From contig NC_132929.1 of assembly GCF_047675955.1 (NCBI RefSeq), positions 38,122,421 to 38,186,420 on the forward strand: 64,000 nucleotides of DNA. Reading direction: 5' to 3'. Position 1 is the stretch's first letter. Every line of letters starts with the position of its first letter. This document shows positions 43,921 through 54,714 of the stretch, piece after piece. The notes under the pieces are model-generated. The model ran no database searches, was not told where the DNA came from, and saw only the letters and a list, made by a program, of their open reading frames with translations. Source of the stretch: Chlorocebus sabaeus. Taxonomy: Eukaryota; Chordata; Mammalia; Primates; Cercopithecidae. Made by a program: the position numbers and the translations under genes.

Positions 43921-44569
43921 TCAATTGAGTTTTGACAAAGGTGCCAAGAACACACAATGGGGACAGGACAGTCTCTTCAATAAATAGTATTGGGACAACT
44001 GGATATCCACATGCAAAAAAATGAAATTAGACCATATCTCACATCTTATACAAAAATCAACTCAAAATGGGTGAAAGATATCAATATAAGAACTGAAACA
44101 GTAAAACTATTAAAAGAAAACATACGGGAAAAGCTCCGTGACATTGGTCTGGGCAAGGATTTTTTTTGGATATCAACACAAAAGGGCAGACAATGAAAAG
44201 AGAAATAGACAAATGGGATTACATCAAACTAAAAAACTTCTGCAAAGCTTAGGAAACAATCAAGAGTGAGGAGACAGCCTGAGAATGGGAGAAAATGTTT
44301 GTAAATCATGCATCTGATAAGGGGTTACTATGCAGAATATATGAGGAACTCAAACAATAGTAAGAAAGCAAATAATCCTATTAAAAAAAGAGCAAAGAAT
44401 CTGAATAGACATTTCTCAAAAGAAGATACACAATGGCCAACAGGTATATGAAAAAATACTCAACATCACGAATCATCAGGGAAATGAAAATTAAAACCAC
44501 AGTGAGATAGGTGGTTTCTTCACACTTGTTAGGATGGCTCTCATCAAAACAATGAAAACAATGAAAGAT
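43921..44569 (+). mobile_element. L1 ORF2 3' part, sense (segment 2)
   Basis: Continues from segment 1: 'gacaaaggtgccaagaacac', 'ttgggacaactggatatcca', 'aactaaaaaacttctgcaaa' and 'gaaaattaaaaccacagtga'. A 68-codon open frame (43990-44196) is a fragment of the dead ORF2, not a gene. Confidence 0.93.
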
Positions 44570-44857
44570 GGGCTGGGAGAGGTGGCTCACGCCTGTAATC
44601 CCAGCACTTTGGGAGGCTGAGGTGGGGATCACTTGAGGTCAGGAGTTTGAGACCAGCCTGGCCACATGGTGAAACCCCATCTCTACTGAAAATACAAAAA
44701 TTAGCCAGGCGTAGTGGTGGGCGCCTGTAATTCCAGCTATTTGGGAGGCTGAGGTGGGAGAATTGCTTGAACCTGGGAGGTAGAGGTTGCAGTGAGCTGA
44801 GATTGCACCATTGCTCTCCAGCCTGGGTGCAGACTCCATCTCAATAAAAAAAAGAAG
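44570..44857 (+). mobile_element. Alu SINE, sense, inserted in L1
   Basis: Starts GGCTGGGAGAGGTGGCTCACG and ends CATCTCAATAAAAAAAAG. ATGAAAGAT flanks it at 44561-44569 and 44858-44866. Confidence 0.96.
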
Positions 44858-45583
44858 ATGAAAGATAACGAGTGTTGGCGAGGATGTGGAGAAAAGGGAA
44901 TGCTTGTATATCACTGGAAAGAATGTAAGTTAATAGGGTCATAATGGGAAACAGATTAGAGACTCCTCAAAAAATTAAAAATAAAACTTCCATATGATCC
45001 GGTAACCCTATATGTTGAGGAGATGTCTGCACTCCCATGTTCATTGCAGCACTGTTCACAGTAGCTAGGATATGGAATCATCGTAAGTATCCATCAGTGG
45101 ATGAATAGATAAGGAAAATGTGGTATATATACACAATGAAATACTATTCAGCCTTAAAGGAGATTGTCATTTGTAACAATGTGGATGAACCTGGAGAGCA
45201 TTACCTTAAGTGAAATAAGGTAGCCATAGAAAGACAAATACCCACATTCTTAGTTACATGTGGAATCTAAAAAAGTTGAATTCAGAAAAGTAGAGGTGGT
45301 TACCAGTGCTGGGGAGATGTTGTTCAAAGGATACAAAATTTCAGTTAGATAGAGTAAGTTCAAGAGATCTATTGCACAGCATGTTGACTACAGTTAATAA
45401 TGTATTCTTGAAAATTGCTAAGAGTAGATTTAAAGTGTTCTTGTCACAAAAAATATGTGAGGTAATACATATGTTAGCATAGCTTGATTTAGTCATTCTA
45501 TGATAATACATATTTAAAAATGACACGTTATCGCATGTTCTACAATTTTTATTTGTTACTATATTTTAACATTTTAATCATAA
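44858..45583 (+). mobile_element. L1 ORF2 end and 3' UTR, sense (segment 3, L1MA-like)
   Basis: 'gagtgttggcgaggatgtgg', 'gcagcactgttcacagtagc', 'gaaatactattcagcctta' and the 3' UTR 'gctggggagatgttgttcaa' are in order. The segment ends against the half-Alu. Confidence 0.92.
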
Positions 45584-45703
45584 GGCTGGGTGCAGTGGCT
45601 CATGCCTGTAATCTCAGCACTTTGGGAGGCCAAGGCAGGTGGATCACCTGAGGTCAGGAGTTTGAGACCAGGCTGGCCAACGTGGCAAAACCCTGTCTCT
45701 ACT
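45584..45703 (+). mobile_element. 3'-truncated Alu (left monomer only)
   Basis: Starts GGCTGGGTGCAGTGGCTCATG and stops at CCTGTCTCTACT, just before the central A linker. There is no right arm and no A tail. It abuts the L1 end directly. Confidence 0.93.
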
Positions 45704-46094
45704 CAGTAAAGCCTTCCATGATTTTATCTTTGGATTCTGAATGTTAAAAATCAACAAGTGGTATTTCCTGTATTATGATTAAATAGATGCTGTTCCCATC
45801 GGAACCGAGTTGTAGAGTGGGATTCTAATCCTCAGAGCCTGAAGTCCTCACCCTTTTGCCCCTTAGTGGAGTATCTTTAAATGGATTCCCCTTTTATACC
45901 GCAGCAGCTGTCTTGAATCTAGCCTCCAGTTCTTCTAGGTTCTCAGTCACCCCATTGCCTCTCTCAGGAGCCCGCTTTGTTTCTGGAGGTCTTGCTTTCA
46001 CAGCCCACCCTTCTTGGTTAGGACAGGTTGATCTCTGGGCATGCTGCACAGGGCTCAGCAAGTGCCAGTGGCCAAAGAAAGCTCGTGATGACTA
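45704..46094. other. Non-repetitive sequence
   Basis: A 154-codon ORF (45856-46320, +) begins here but runs into the Tigger-type element downstream. I do not regard it as a gene. Confidence 0.5.
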
Positions 46095-46450
46095 CAGCTT
46101 GGGCATTCCTTTTCCAGACTGCTTGGGCCCAGAAGTGCTTCAGATTTCATTTTTTTCCCAGATTTTGGAATATTTACATATACATAATGAGATGTCTTTG
46201 GGATGGGACCCAAGTCTATACATGAAGTTTATTTATGTTTTACATATACCTGCTACACGTAGCCTGAAGGTAATTTTATACGTTATTCAAAATAATTTTG
46301 TGCGTGAAACAAAGTTTTGACTGTACGTTGATTGTGACGTGTCACATGAGGTCAGGTATGGAATTTTCCACTTGTGGTGTCTTGGCAGCACTCAGAAAGT
46401 TTCAGACTTTGAAACATTTCAGATTTCAGATTAGAGATGTATTGGAGAAT
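46095..46450. mobile_element. Tigger-type DNA transposon remnant (TcMar-Tigger)
   Basis: The 'agaagtgcttcagatttc', 'ttggaatatttacatataca', 'gatgggacccaagtctat' and 'tagcctgaaggtaatttta' blocks, with a terminal 'catttcagatttcagatta' inverted counterpart, match a known non-autonomous Tigger family whose ends repeat 'cggatttcgga'. It is preceded by TA. Subfamily not named. Non-coding. Confidence 0.75.
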
Positions 46451-46499
46451 CAGCCCAGGCTGTGGTGTCTTAGATGGTGCAGTGTCCTGATCTATAAAA

Positions 46500-46660
46500 T
46501 TTACAGTCATTTATTGAGGACCTGATATGTTAGGCACCTATATCCTTGAAGCCTGGCGTCTCTTGAAATTCTCACCCCAGCCTTGTAGAACAGATGTTAT
46601 CACTGACATTTCACACACAAAGAAGTTAGACCCTGGGTGGGTGACTTCTGAGACCTTTCC
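46500..46660 (-). mobile_element. MIR fragment, antisense
   Basis: 'catttattgaggacctgata', 'ttaggcacctat', 'cagatgttatcactgacatt' and 'agaagttagaccc' follow antisense MIR/L2. Confidence 0.5.
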
Positions 46661-47147
46661 TGTAGTGGGAAGTGCTTCTTGGATCCTGTGGCAGGCTGAA
46701 AGCATGGTGGCCAGCTGTATTTCATAGGTGGGAAAAGACTTCTCTGGCTCTGGCATGTCTTGCACACGTTCCTCCACAGACCTCTGTTTTTACCCCAGAA
46801 AATCGCTGCTGCTGTAGCAGAGTCAGCTCTGCCTCGCTCCCAGCCTCGTCTTTGTTGTGGGTGTGCCTTGTGGCCAGGAGCTCATTCTAAAGAACTCTGC
46901 TGTGTGTGGACAGCGAAACATCCTTCTCTGCTGGATGTTCCCTTGGTGAATTTGATGCGAGAAGTTGGACCTCTTACCAGCCCCACTGGTAAATGGGAAA
47001 AGGTGTTTTATCAATGACCATTATTGTATTTTGTGTTTTCTCATAGCCTGAAGTCTGTGTCTGTGTAAGTCAAGTCCATTTGATTCTTTTAATGCCTTGT
47101 GTGTTTTTGTGGTTATTTTGGAAGAAAGTTTAGAAAGATAATCAAGT
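46661..47147. other. Non-repetitive sequence
   Basis: Nothing is recognised. Confidence 0.5.
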
Positions 47148-47261
47148 TTTACTTTTGACACTTCTATTTTCTCTCCGTTCCTGAGAGAAAATTCCATTTC
47201 TCTCAGGGGAAATGGAATTTTCTCTCAGGAATGGAGAGAAAATAGAAGTGTTAAAAGTAAA
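47148..47261. repeat. Near-perfect inverted repeat (52-bp arms, 10-nt loop)
   Basis: The left arm 47148-47199 and right arm 47210-47261 are complementary at 50 of 52 positions. The loop at 47200-47209 is CTCTCAGGGG. The two mismatches would be G:U pairs in a plus-strand transcript, so the RNA would form an almost unbroken stem. One mismatch is a CpG (47176-47177) in the left arm opposite TpG in the right, as expected from CpG decay after the arms formed. It is not MADE1 or another MITE I recognise. It could be a template-switch foldback, an unrecognised MITE, or a pri-miRNA/endo-siRNA hairpin. Confidence 0.95.
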
Positions 47262-49119
47262 TTCAGAATGGTGGTCTCAATAAACCTTTTAGTGTCCTGG
47301 TGTTTGTGAGTTTCCTCCTATGGTAGTGAGCGGATGGATGGTAGGTGTCCTGGGCGATGAGGCGCATACACAGTGTTGGTGTCCTTCGCACTCCTCCTCG
47401 CTAGACAGAACTAAATGAAGCCTTGACCATGGAACCAGGAGTCTCTCCACAGACCTATTAGCAAAGAATTGTTCTCTCCTTTCCCCTGGAATAGCACATT
47501 GAGGATTGGGTGGCTGTGGATGCAGTTCCTCCTTGTTACCTCTGTGTCAGGCCAGGGTGGTGGCATTAACATGTGCTGTCTCCGTGCAAATATGCTTCTT
47601 TTCCAATGATGTTTATGCCCCCAAACAGGTATTGAATAAAAGGAAACATCTTTAGAGCTGTGCCTCAGTTACTTAAGGAGGAGACATTTGGCTTTAGTGA
47701 GGTCAAGTCTTAAGGGATAGAGGGAAGTCAATATTTAACCGGTTGCAGTGATGACCAAGGGTGATGTCCCACATTTAAACTTGATAGTGATAAGTAATCC
47801 AAGGTTACCCTACCATCAACTTACAGTGATCTCACTCTGACTTGAAATTTTTTATATTGATTGGTTGTAAGGACAGGATAGAAGGCTGAGCAAATAGATT
47901 TGTAATCTGTATGTGACAGCTTTTACTCTGTTATACAAAGATCAGTAATCTTCACAGCTTTACAAATCCGGTGAAACCTAGATGCAAATGATTTAGTGGC
48001 ACAAATCTATTTGGAAAATATAAATCTGAGACAGACTCCAACCGTTCATCAAGAGGGGGAACATCAGTGAAGTTTACAAAGCCTTTTTACCTGATCCTAA
48101 ATATTTCCCAGATATGTTCTATATTCTTCAGTTTATTGATCTCTAAGGGATGGGGAGTGACTCAATCTCTTCTGCAGGAGAACTTTTGGCTCCGCTCACC
48201 CAGGTGGTCCCGGATGCTGGGTTCATTTGCCTTCCCTTTAGAGAGGTTGTTGCCGGTATAGAGGGTGAGCTGTGTGAACGTGGGAGAGAGTGCTTGCTGT
48301 CCCTGTTGGCCACTCTTCTCAGAAGTTTGGACTCAGAGGAAGTGGATTCAATACCCTAAACTGGGAAGGAAATAAAAATTGACTGTGGAGGATACAACCA
48401 CTTGGGCGTTGTTCTGTCGTGTTTACATGTTTCCAAAAACACTGCAGTGCCGAGGGGTCTGTGGTAGATGACAGATGAGCAGAAGGAAAGTTGAGAGGAA
48501 GAGGGGGATATTGCTGGAGCGGGTGGAGCAGGTTTCCAAGAGGAGGTGGGATTTCCTCTGAGTTGATGTGAGTTTTTGCCGCTTGTAGCTGAAAAGACTG
48601 AAAACAAAAGTGGGTTATACAGGACAGAAGTTTAGTTTTCTCTCACCTAGAGTGAAGTCCTGAGGGGGGCTGTTGAGGACTGATGGGAGGGTTCACAGAG
48701 GTTGTGCAGCGACTTGGGCTCTTTCCAGGATGAGTAAAATTTTGGTGCGGTGCAGTGGAACCTTACTTCGGGTGAACTAAATTCAGCACATCAGGCAAAA
48801 ATTCCTTATAGACATAATTTCTTGTGAATATGCCTTAGGAAGGTGCCACATTAGAGGCCAGTATTCTGTCTCCCAGTGAGTCCAGCAAGTGGACTTTTCC
48901 TGTAGTGTTGGAGCAGCCTGCTGCTAAGCAGTTGGCCCCTGTGTTTAAGGGCCATGTTTTCAACAATGGACTCATTCTCAGCATCAAGACAAGATCCCAA
49001 GAAGCACTGACAAGCCCAGGGCGCTATAAATTCCTATATTCCCTCCCACAGTCATGTGGGCTCACATGCTCACTGAGAGGAATGGCAATGGAACCGCCTG
49101 CCAGATTTGTTTATTCATA
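47262..49119. other. Repeat-poor block
   Basis: About 1.9 kb in which I recognise no repeat and no exon. Short ORFs are on both strands. Confidence 0.5.
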
Positions 49120-49583
49120 CTTTTAAAAAAGGAAACTTTCAAACATATTCAAAAGTGAAGAGAATTTTATAGAGAACTGTGCATGTATTACCCAAGTCCA
49201 GAGATGATTAATTCTGAGCCAGTCTTTTTTCTGTCCACTTCCCCCTTCCCACCCATTATTTTGAAGCACCTCTTTATTATTTCCTGTCACTATTTCAGTA
49301 TATGTGTCAAATAGATAGAACTTAAAAATTATCTACATTCTCTTATTGTGCCAAAAATGTAGAAGTTAATATTTTCTGAATATTATCCAATATCAAACTT
49401 ATGTTCAGATTGTCTCAATTGTCTTATTTTTTAAGTTTCTTTGAATCAGGATCCAAATGAGACTTATTCATTGCAGTTAGTTAATATATCTCTAATCTTT
49501 TCATCTATAGGCTTCTTCTTTATCTCTCCATACCTTCTCTGACCCTTGTGATTTGTTGATGAAACTGGGTTGTTTATTTTTTA
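49120..49583 (-). mobile_element. Old L1ME 3' region, antisense (part 1)
   Basis: 'actttcaaacatattcaaaa', 'gagaactgtgcatgtattac', 'cttatgttcagattgtctca' and 'gaatcaggatccaaatgaga' are antisense L1ME landmarks. Interrupted by a MER20. Confidence 0.75.
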
Positions 49584-49801
49584 GAGCGGAGATTCTCACA
49601 CAGGGATCATTCTCCTTCCCAATCTTGGGATATTTAGCAATATCTGGAGACATTGTTGGTTGTCACAACTGGGGAATGCTACTGACATTGAGTGGGTAGA
49701 AGCCATAGATGCTGTTATACATGGTACAGCCCATGGGATTCCCCCACAACAAAAATGTATCTGACTCAAAATGTCAGTTGTGCCAAGATTGAGAAACCCC
49801 A
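49584..49801 (-). mobile_element. MER20 (hAT-Charlie), third copy, nested in L1ME
   Basis: Plus-strand ends GATTCTCACAC and AAGATTGAGAAACCCC, with 'gatatttagcaatatctgga', 'gacattgttggttgtcacaa' and 'catagatgctgttatacatg' between, follow the MER20 reverse complement. L1ME sequence resumes afterwards. Confidence 0.88.
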
Positions 49802-50880
49802 CAATTTTGTTCTACAGTCCGGATTTTGGTGGTTGCTTTCCCACTGTGCTGTTTAACATGTTCCTCTCTTCCTTGTATTTTCTATGATTTGTTAGTTGAA
49901 TCTGAAGGTTTGGTCAGACTCAGATCTCTTGGGGTAGTGTTTTTTATTTTATTAGTTTGTTCTTTGGCAAGAATACATGTAGGCAGGCTATATATTTTCA
50001 TTGAGAAATACATAGTAACTGTAGACTCTTTGTTACATTATTAGCAATTGATGATCATTGCCTGTATCTCTTAATTCATTAGTGATTGCAAAATAGTGAT
50101 ATTCTAATTCTATCATTCCTACCTTGTTTATATACTGGAATACTTATATAAAGAGGAACTTTATAACTTTATACTCTCATCGTTTATTTGTTCACACTGA
50201 AATTTATCTTGGAAAGTCAGGATAAATAAGTTGTTTTATTTTCAAAGCAGCAGTATCCAAAAGAGATCCCTGAGATCTAATTTATTTCTTTTTTTTAATT
50301 GTAATTTAATTGATGTGTTTCAATTTAATATACTTATTGATACTCAAATTGTCCCATATTTGGACAGTGGAATCTAAATTGGCTCCCGAGTCCTTTTGAC
50401 ATGACTCATGAATTTTTTGTATTTTTGTGTACTTTCTGGTGAGATCAAATGTTATGGGATTGTCTTACCCATTTCTTGCCCCAGACTGAGATCTGCCAGT
50501 TCCCCAAGGAGCCCTGGTTTCCTTGAGTATTTAGAAGGCACAATATGGAAACAAGGCATGTTTCTTGCTACTGTATTTATCATTGTTTCTGGATACTTAC
50601 AGTGGACAGAACTAGGGTGTGTGTGTAGATTATTAGTTCATACTGATACTTCCATGTGAAATTCAGATGGGCAGGATTTTTACTTAGTTTCATCAATTAT
50701 ATACTCTGTTCTTTCATCCGTGTATACTCTGTTCTTTCATCCGTGCCAAAAATCCAGTTCTCAGTGATACCGTCATATTTTTTCATCTGCTTTATCTCAT
50801 GCTGCATACACAACAGTCTATATTTGAAAGGTATTTTGAATAGGCCTTCTCTCTGTGATTGTGCCATCAACTGAATACAT
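49802..50880 (-). mobile_element. Old L1ME region, antisense (part 2)
   Basis: 'tctatgatttgttagttgaa', 'gttacattattagcaattga' and 'ttggctcccgagtccttttg' continue the antisense L1ME. It contains a perfect 23-bp tandem duplication at 50700-50745. Confidence 0.65.
50700..50745. repeat. Perfect 23-bp tandem duplication
   Basis: The unit TATACTCTGTTCTTTCATCC plus GTG occurs twice in a row without a mismatch (50700-50722, 50723-50745). The surrounding repeat is old and diverged, so the duplication is recent. Confidence 0.97.
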
Positions 50881-50993
50881 AGTTAGGTTCATTGGTTTTT
50901 ATGTTTTTAGAGGTTCCTTTTTTCAATTTCAATTTTAAATAATTATGTACAGTATTGTCAGGGTTCCAGAGTCTCATCTGTGAAATCTTACTC

Positions 50994-51342
50994 TGTAGTC
51001 TCTTAGTTCATTTTGGCTGCTATAAATGAGGTGGCCTATAAACAACAGAAATGTTATTGCTCATAGCTCTGGAGGCTGGGAATTCCAGGATCAGGGCACA
51101 GGCAGATCCAGCGTCTGGTGAGGGTGCACTTGCTGGTTTACAGACGCAGCCACCCTGTTGTATCCTCACATGGTGGAAAGGGAAAGGCAACTTTGGGGCC
51201 TCTTTTATAAGGGCACTAATTCCACGAGAGCTGAGCCTTCATGTCCTAATCACTTCCCAAAGGCCCCAGCTCCAAATACCACCGTATTGGGGATAAGGTT
51301 TCAGCATGTGAATTTTGGGGAAGCAAACATTCACTTTATAGC
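50994..51342 (-). mobile_element. MLT1-like LTR (ERVL-MaLR), antisense
   Basis: 'ttttggctgctataaatgag', 'ctctggaggctgggaattcc', 'cctcacatggtggaaaggg', 'cctcttttataagggcacta' and 'cctaatcacttcccaaaggc' match the antisense of MLT1. The ERVL-type 5-bp duplication is not evident. Confidence 0.85.
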
Positions 51343-51379
51343 TAGAGGTGTTTGTTTTTACCCCAGTTCTCTCTCCATC

Positions 51380-51765
51380 CTATTTTCTCCCACCCCATAG
51401 GTAACAATGGAAAAAATTACGGTTTACCTTGTAGTGTTTGTTTTTTTTTTAATATTTGTTAGCAAATGTGTGCCTACTTTTGTATTAGTATCTCCCTCCC
51501 TTCTTAGTTAAGCGAGGCATACTCCATGCACGTTTCTCCGCTCTGCTTTATTCATTTAATTTCCCCTAGTTGTTGTTCTGTACTGGCATAGAGAAGAGAG
51601 AGAGAGAGTCCTCACTCCTTTGTGCATCTGCCTCTTCCTCCGTTGTGTGGATTTGCTCTCCCTTATTTAACCTGTGCCTCATCGATGGACATTTGGGTAG
51701 TTTCCATCTTTTACAATTACAAATAGCTTTGTGGAGAATAGCCTTGATACTCTTAAAATCATTAT
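51380..51765 (-). mobile_element. L1ME-like 3' region, antisense
   Basis: 'cctgtgcctcatcgatggac', 'atttgggtagtttccatctt' and 'acaattacaaatagctttg' are antisense L1ME. A (GA)n stretch lies at about 51594-51608. Confidence 0.6.
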
Positions 51766-52028
51766 TCTTTTTTAACCTCATGGAAGTTAAGTGTATATGT
51801 GAGGTGCCTCCCTTTGTAAAGACAAAGCAGGATGTCTACAGACTATTGGGAGTGAGCAGAGCTTTGGAGCAGGAAAGGAAAAGGAAGTCATTTTGGGAGA
51901 AATAGGGAAGGACATTTCAGTGGAGTCTACGTTATGTCTTCAAGTAAATAAGGTTTATAGGAAGGCCTGTTAGATATTTTGATGACCTGTATTGTTAGGC
52001 CAAAGGCTATGGATTTTACAATGCAGGC

Positions 52029-52312
52029 CAGAAGTTAGCAATCTTTTCTGGCAAAGGACTCAACTACAAATATTTGAGGCTACTGCCTATGTTGCAGCTA
52101 TTCAACTCTGCTATTGGCACACGGAAAGCAGGCATAGACAAGTCATAAATGGGTGTGGCTGTGTTCCAATGAAACTTGATTTATGGACACTGCAATCTGA
52201 ATTTCATATCATTTCTATGTATCATGAAATATAATTCATTTGGGTTTTTTCCTTAACCCTTTAAAATTATAAAAACCATTCTTAGCATTTGAGCCATAGT
52301 GTGTCAACCTGC
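52029..52312 (+). mobile_element. hAT-Charlie element (MER5/MER58-type)
   Basis: 'aaatatttgaggct', 'cagctattcaactctgctat', 'gcaggcatagacaa', 'gggtgtggctgtgttccaat' and 'accattcttagcatttgagc' follow the MER5/Charlie consensus in order, with diverged ends AGTTAGCAATC and TGTGTCAACC. Confidence 0.8.
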
Positions 52313-52380
52313 GCTCTAGGCATTTGGGAGCCATAGAAAATTCTTGCACGTATGAGGGAGCTGCTCAAAAGGGCTGTCAA

Positions 52381-52697
52381 GGCAGGGCGCGGTGGCTGTC
52401 TACTGTAATTCAGCACTTTGGGAAGCTGAGGTGGGAGGATTACTTGAGCCTAGGAGTTTGAGACCATACCAGGCAACAAAGTGAGATCCCATTTCTTGAA
52501 ACAAAACAAAACGAACACTGCACACATACACACACACAAATTAGCTGGGGGTAGTGGGTAGTGGCATGCACCTCCCATCCCAGCCACTTGGGAGGCTGAG
52601 GCAGAAGATTCCATGCTGCAGTGAGCCGTGATTGAGTCACTGCACTCCAGCCTGCGTGACAAAGCGAGACCTTGTCTCAAAAAGGAAAAAAAAACAA
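52381..52697 (+). mobile_element. Alu SINE (AluJ-like)
   Basis: Starts GGCAGGGCGCGGTGGCTGTC. The linker is expanded into AAAC- and CA-rich sequence (52500-52540) and the end is CTTGTCTCAAAAAGG. Very diverged. Confidence 0.94.
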
Positions 52698-54228
52698 ACG
52701 AGTCGGTTGGGGGGCGATTGTCAACAGTGTATTAAAGAGAGCTTCGTAAGAGGGAAGGAGCCCAGGTTCATCAGGGTGTTGTTGGTTGCAGTGTATAGTT
52801 GGAAGGCGGCTGTGGGAGTGGAAAGTGGATTTCTTCTCTTCTTTGTCGTCGTCTTTTTTTTTTTTTTTTAATTATTTGAGATTATGGAACTATTGGGAAG
52901 CATGGAGCTCATACTATTTGATAAGGGATTTATATTAACCTCTCAAAGCTGTGTTCTATGATTTTCCACAGATTATACATTGACCCAAACCTACCATCCT
53001 GCAGTGTGTGGACCTAGGGCAAAATTTTCTCATTCTTTGCCTCTTCTTGCTCTTTCCCCTTTTCCCCCATTAAGAAACCCAAGGTTGAGTCCCATCAGAG
53101 GTGAACTTTTTGTATCAGCTGTCTTCTGTGTCTTGTTTCTTACTACATTTGCAGGCTAACTTGAAAAAAACAGTATTTTGTTTGTGGGAAGAAAATCAAA
53201 GGTGATGTAAATGAAAAGTGCATTTTCATATAATGGAAATTATTAGAACAACTTTTAAAATGTCACTGCAGATTAATGCAGACAAGAAGGAGCCGAATAT
53301 ACTAGAAAGTAGGTCAAGTTATCTCATGTTTATGAATGAGGTGAATCACAGTATAGGTTTAAGTTTATAAAATTGGGCAGTACTATAGTTTATATGAAAT
53401 ATCCTAGCCTAAATGGTATTAGGCTAAAATATAATTAAAATAAATTGAGTTTGTTTCCGTATCCTTTGTGGCTGAGTATTTTATACCTAATATTTTACAA
53501 ATTTAATAAACTAGTAAAACCAATGAGCTTCTTGTTTTTATTCACATTTCCTGTGTTGGACACAGAATCTACTCTAGGGAATTAAAGCTGGAGTCGATTT
53601 AATCCAGGGGTAAGTGCGTCCAGAATCCTTGGCAGTTTGGGAGGAACAGGCTTTGGGTTGAGCTTCCCGGTCTACTCCCTATCCCCAGCACCATCTTTTC
53701 CTACCAGAATCAGGGAAGTTAGGCTGCGGCTGTTGCTATGAGAGGCTCTTGAATTGAGAATCCGGCACTTGACCTGCCAGCTCAGACACACGCCTCCTCC
53801 ACGAGGAGATCTTGCCTCTTACGGATAACCCTGTGCTCTGCTTTTCTTCCTTGTGACTTGGTTGAACACCGGAGTCACCCATAAGCCCATGTCATTGGTG
53901 TGTCTAAGTCACGTTGGACACTGTAGCGGCAAAAAGGTCTAGGCAATCAATATATGATGTTTAGACCTGCAGCCTCCCCAAGCTACAAGCGAACTACCCT
54001 TCCCATCTTCACGAAATGCCTCTTTGGATGTGCCTGGTACCACAATCAGGGGTAGAAGGGCAGTCTGTCAGAATTTCCCTTCCTCAAATACATTTCATGT
54101 GACACATTTTGATAGACTTGTCTAGAGGTAGTAGTGTCATACCAGTGTCACTAGCGAAGTAGTATTAGTCAGTAGCACTAGAGATGACTGAGAGAACCTA
54201 ATAAGAAGACAGTGTGTTTACCATTTCA
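52698..54228. other. Largely non-repetitive sequence
   Basis: A T tract lies at about 52854-52870. No repeat or exon is recognised in the remaining 1.4 kb. Confidence 0.45.
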
Positions 54229-54235
54229 AAAAGAT

Positions 54236-54400
54236 TTTTTTTTTTTTTTTTGAGATGAGTTTCACTCTGTCGCCCAGGCTGGAGTGCAATGGCGTAATCT
54301 CTGCTCACTACAACCTCTGCCTCCCAGGTTCAAGCAATTCTCCTGCCTCAGCCTCCTGAGTAGCTGGGATTACATGCACCTGCCACCACGCCTGGCTAAT
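54236..54400 (-). mobile_element. Antisense Alu right arm, first part of a composite
   Basis: T tail, then a right arm ending at CTGGCTAATTTTT. Its left arm is absent. A second complete antisense Alu follows directly. Confidence 0.95.
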
Positions 54401-54707
54401 TTTTTTTTTTTTTTTTTTTTTTGAGACGGAGTCTTGCTCTGTCGCCCAGGCTGGAGTGCAGTGGCACAATCTCGGCTCGCTGCAACCTCTGCCTCCTGGG
54501 TTCACGCCATTCTCCTGCCTCAGCCTCCCAAGTAGCTGGGACTATAGGTGCTCGCCACTACACCGGACTAATTTTTTGTATTCTTTAGTAGAGATGGGGT
54601 TTCACTGTGTTGGTCAGGCTCGTCTCGAACTCCTGACCTCAGGCAGTCTGCCCACCTCAGCTTCCCAAAGTGCAGGGATCACAGGCATGAACCACCGCAC
54701 CCGGCCT
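54401..54707 (-). mobile_element. Antisense Alu, second part of a composite
   Basis: T tail (23 T), then GAGACGGAGTCTTGCTCTGTC to ACCGCACCCGGCC. AAAAGAT flanks the whole 1.5-unit composite (54229-54235, 54708-54714) and does not flank each unit separately. Confidence 0.97.
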
Positions 54708-54714
54708 AAAAGAT

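Noticed and set aside
43990..44196. 68-codon ORF in L1
   Set aside because: A fragment of broken L1 ORF2, not an active gene. Two Alus also interrupt the element.
45856..46320. 154-codon ORF on the plus strand
   Set aside because: Its second half is Tigger-type transposon sequence and no known protein is recognised.
47148..47261. Interpretation of the foldback as a MADE1 mariner MITE or its miR-548-type hairpin
   Set aside because: The sequence lacks the MADE1 ends and core. The arms are unlike that family.
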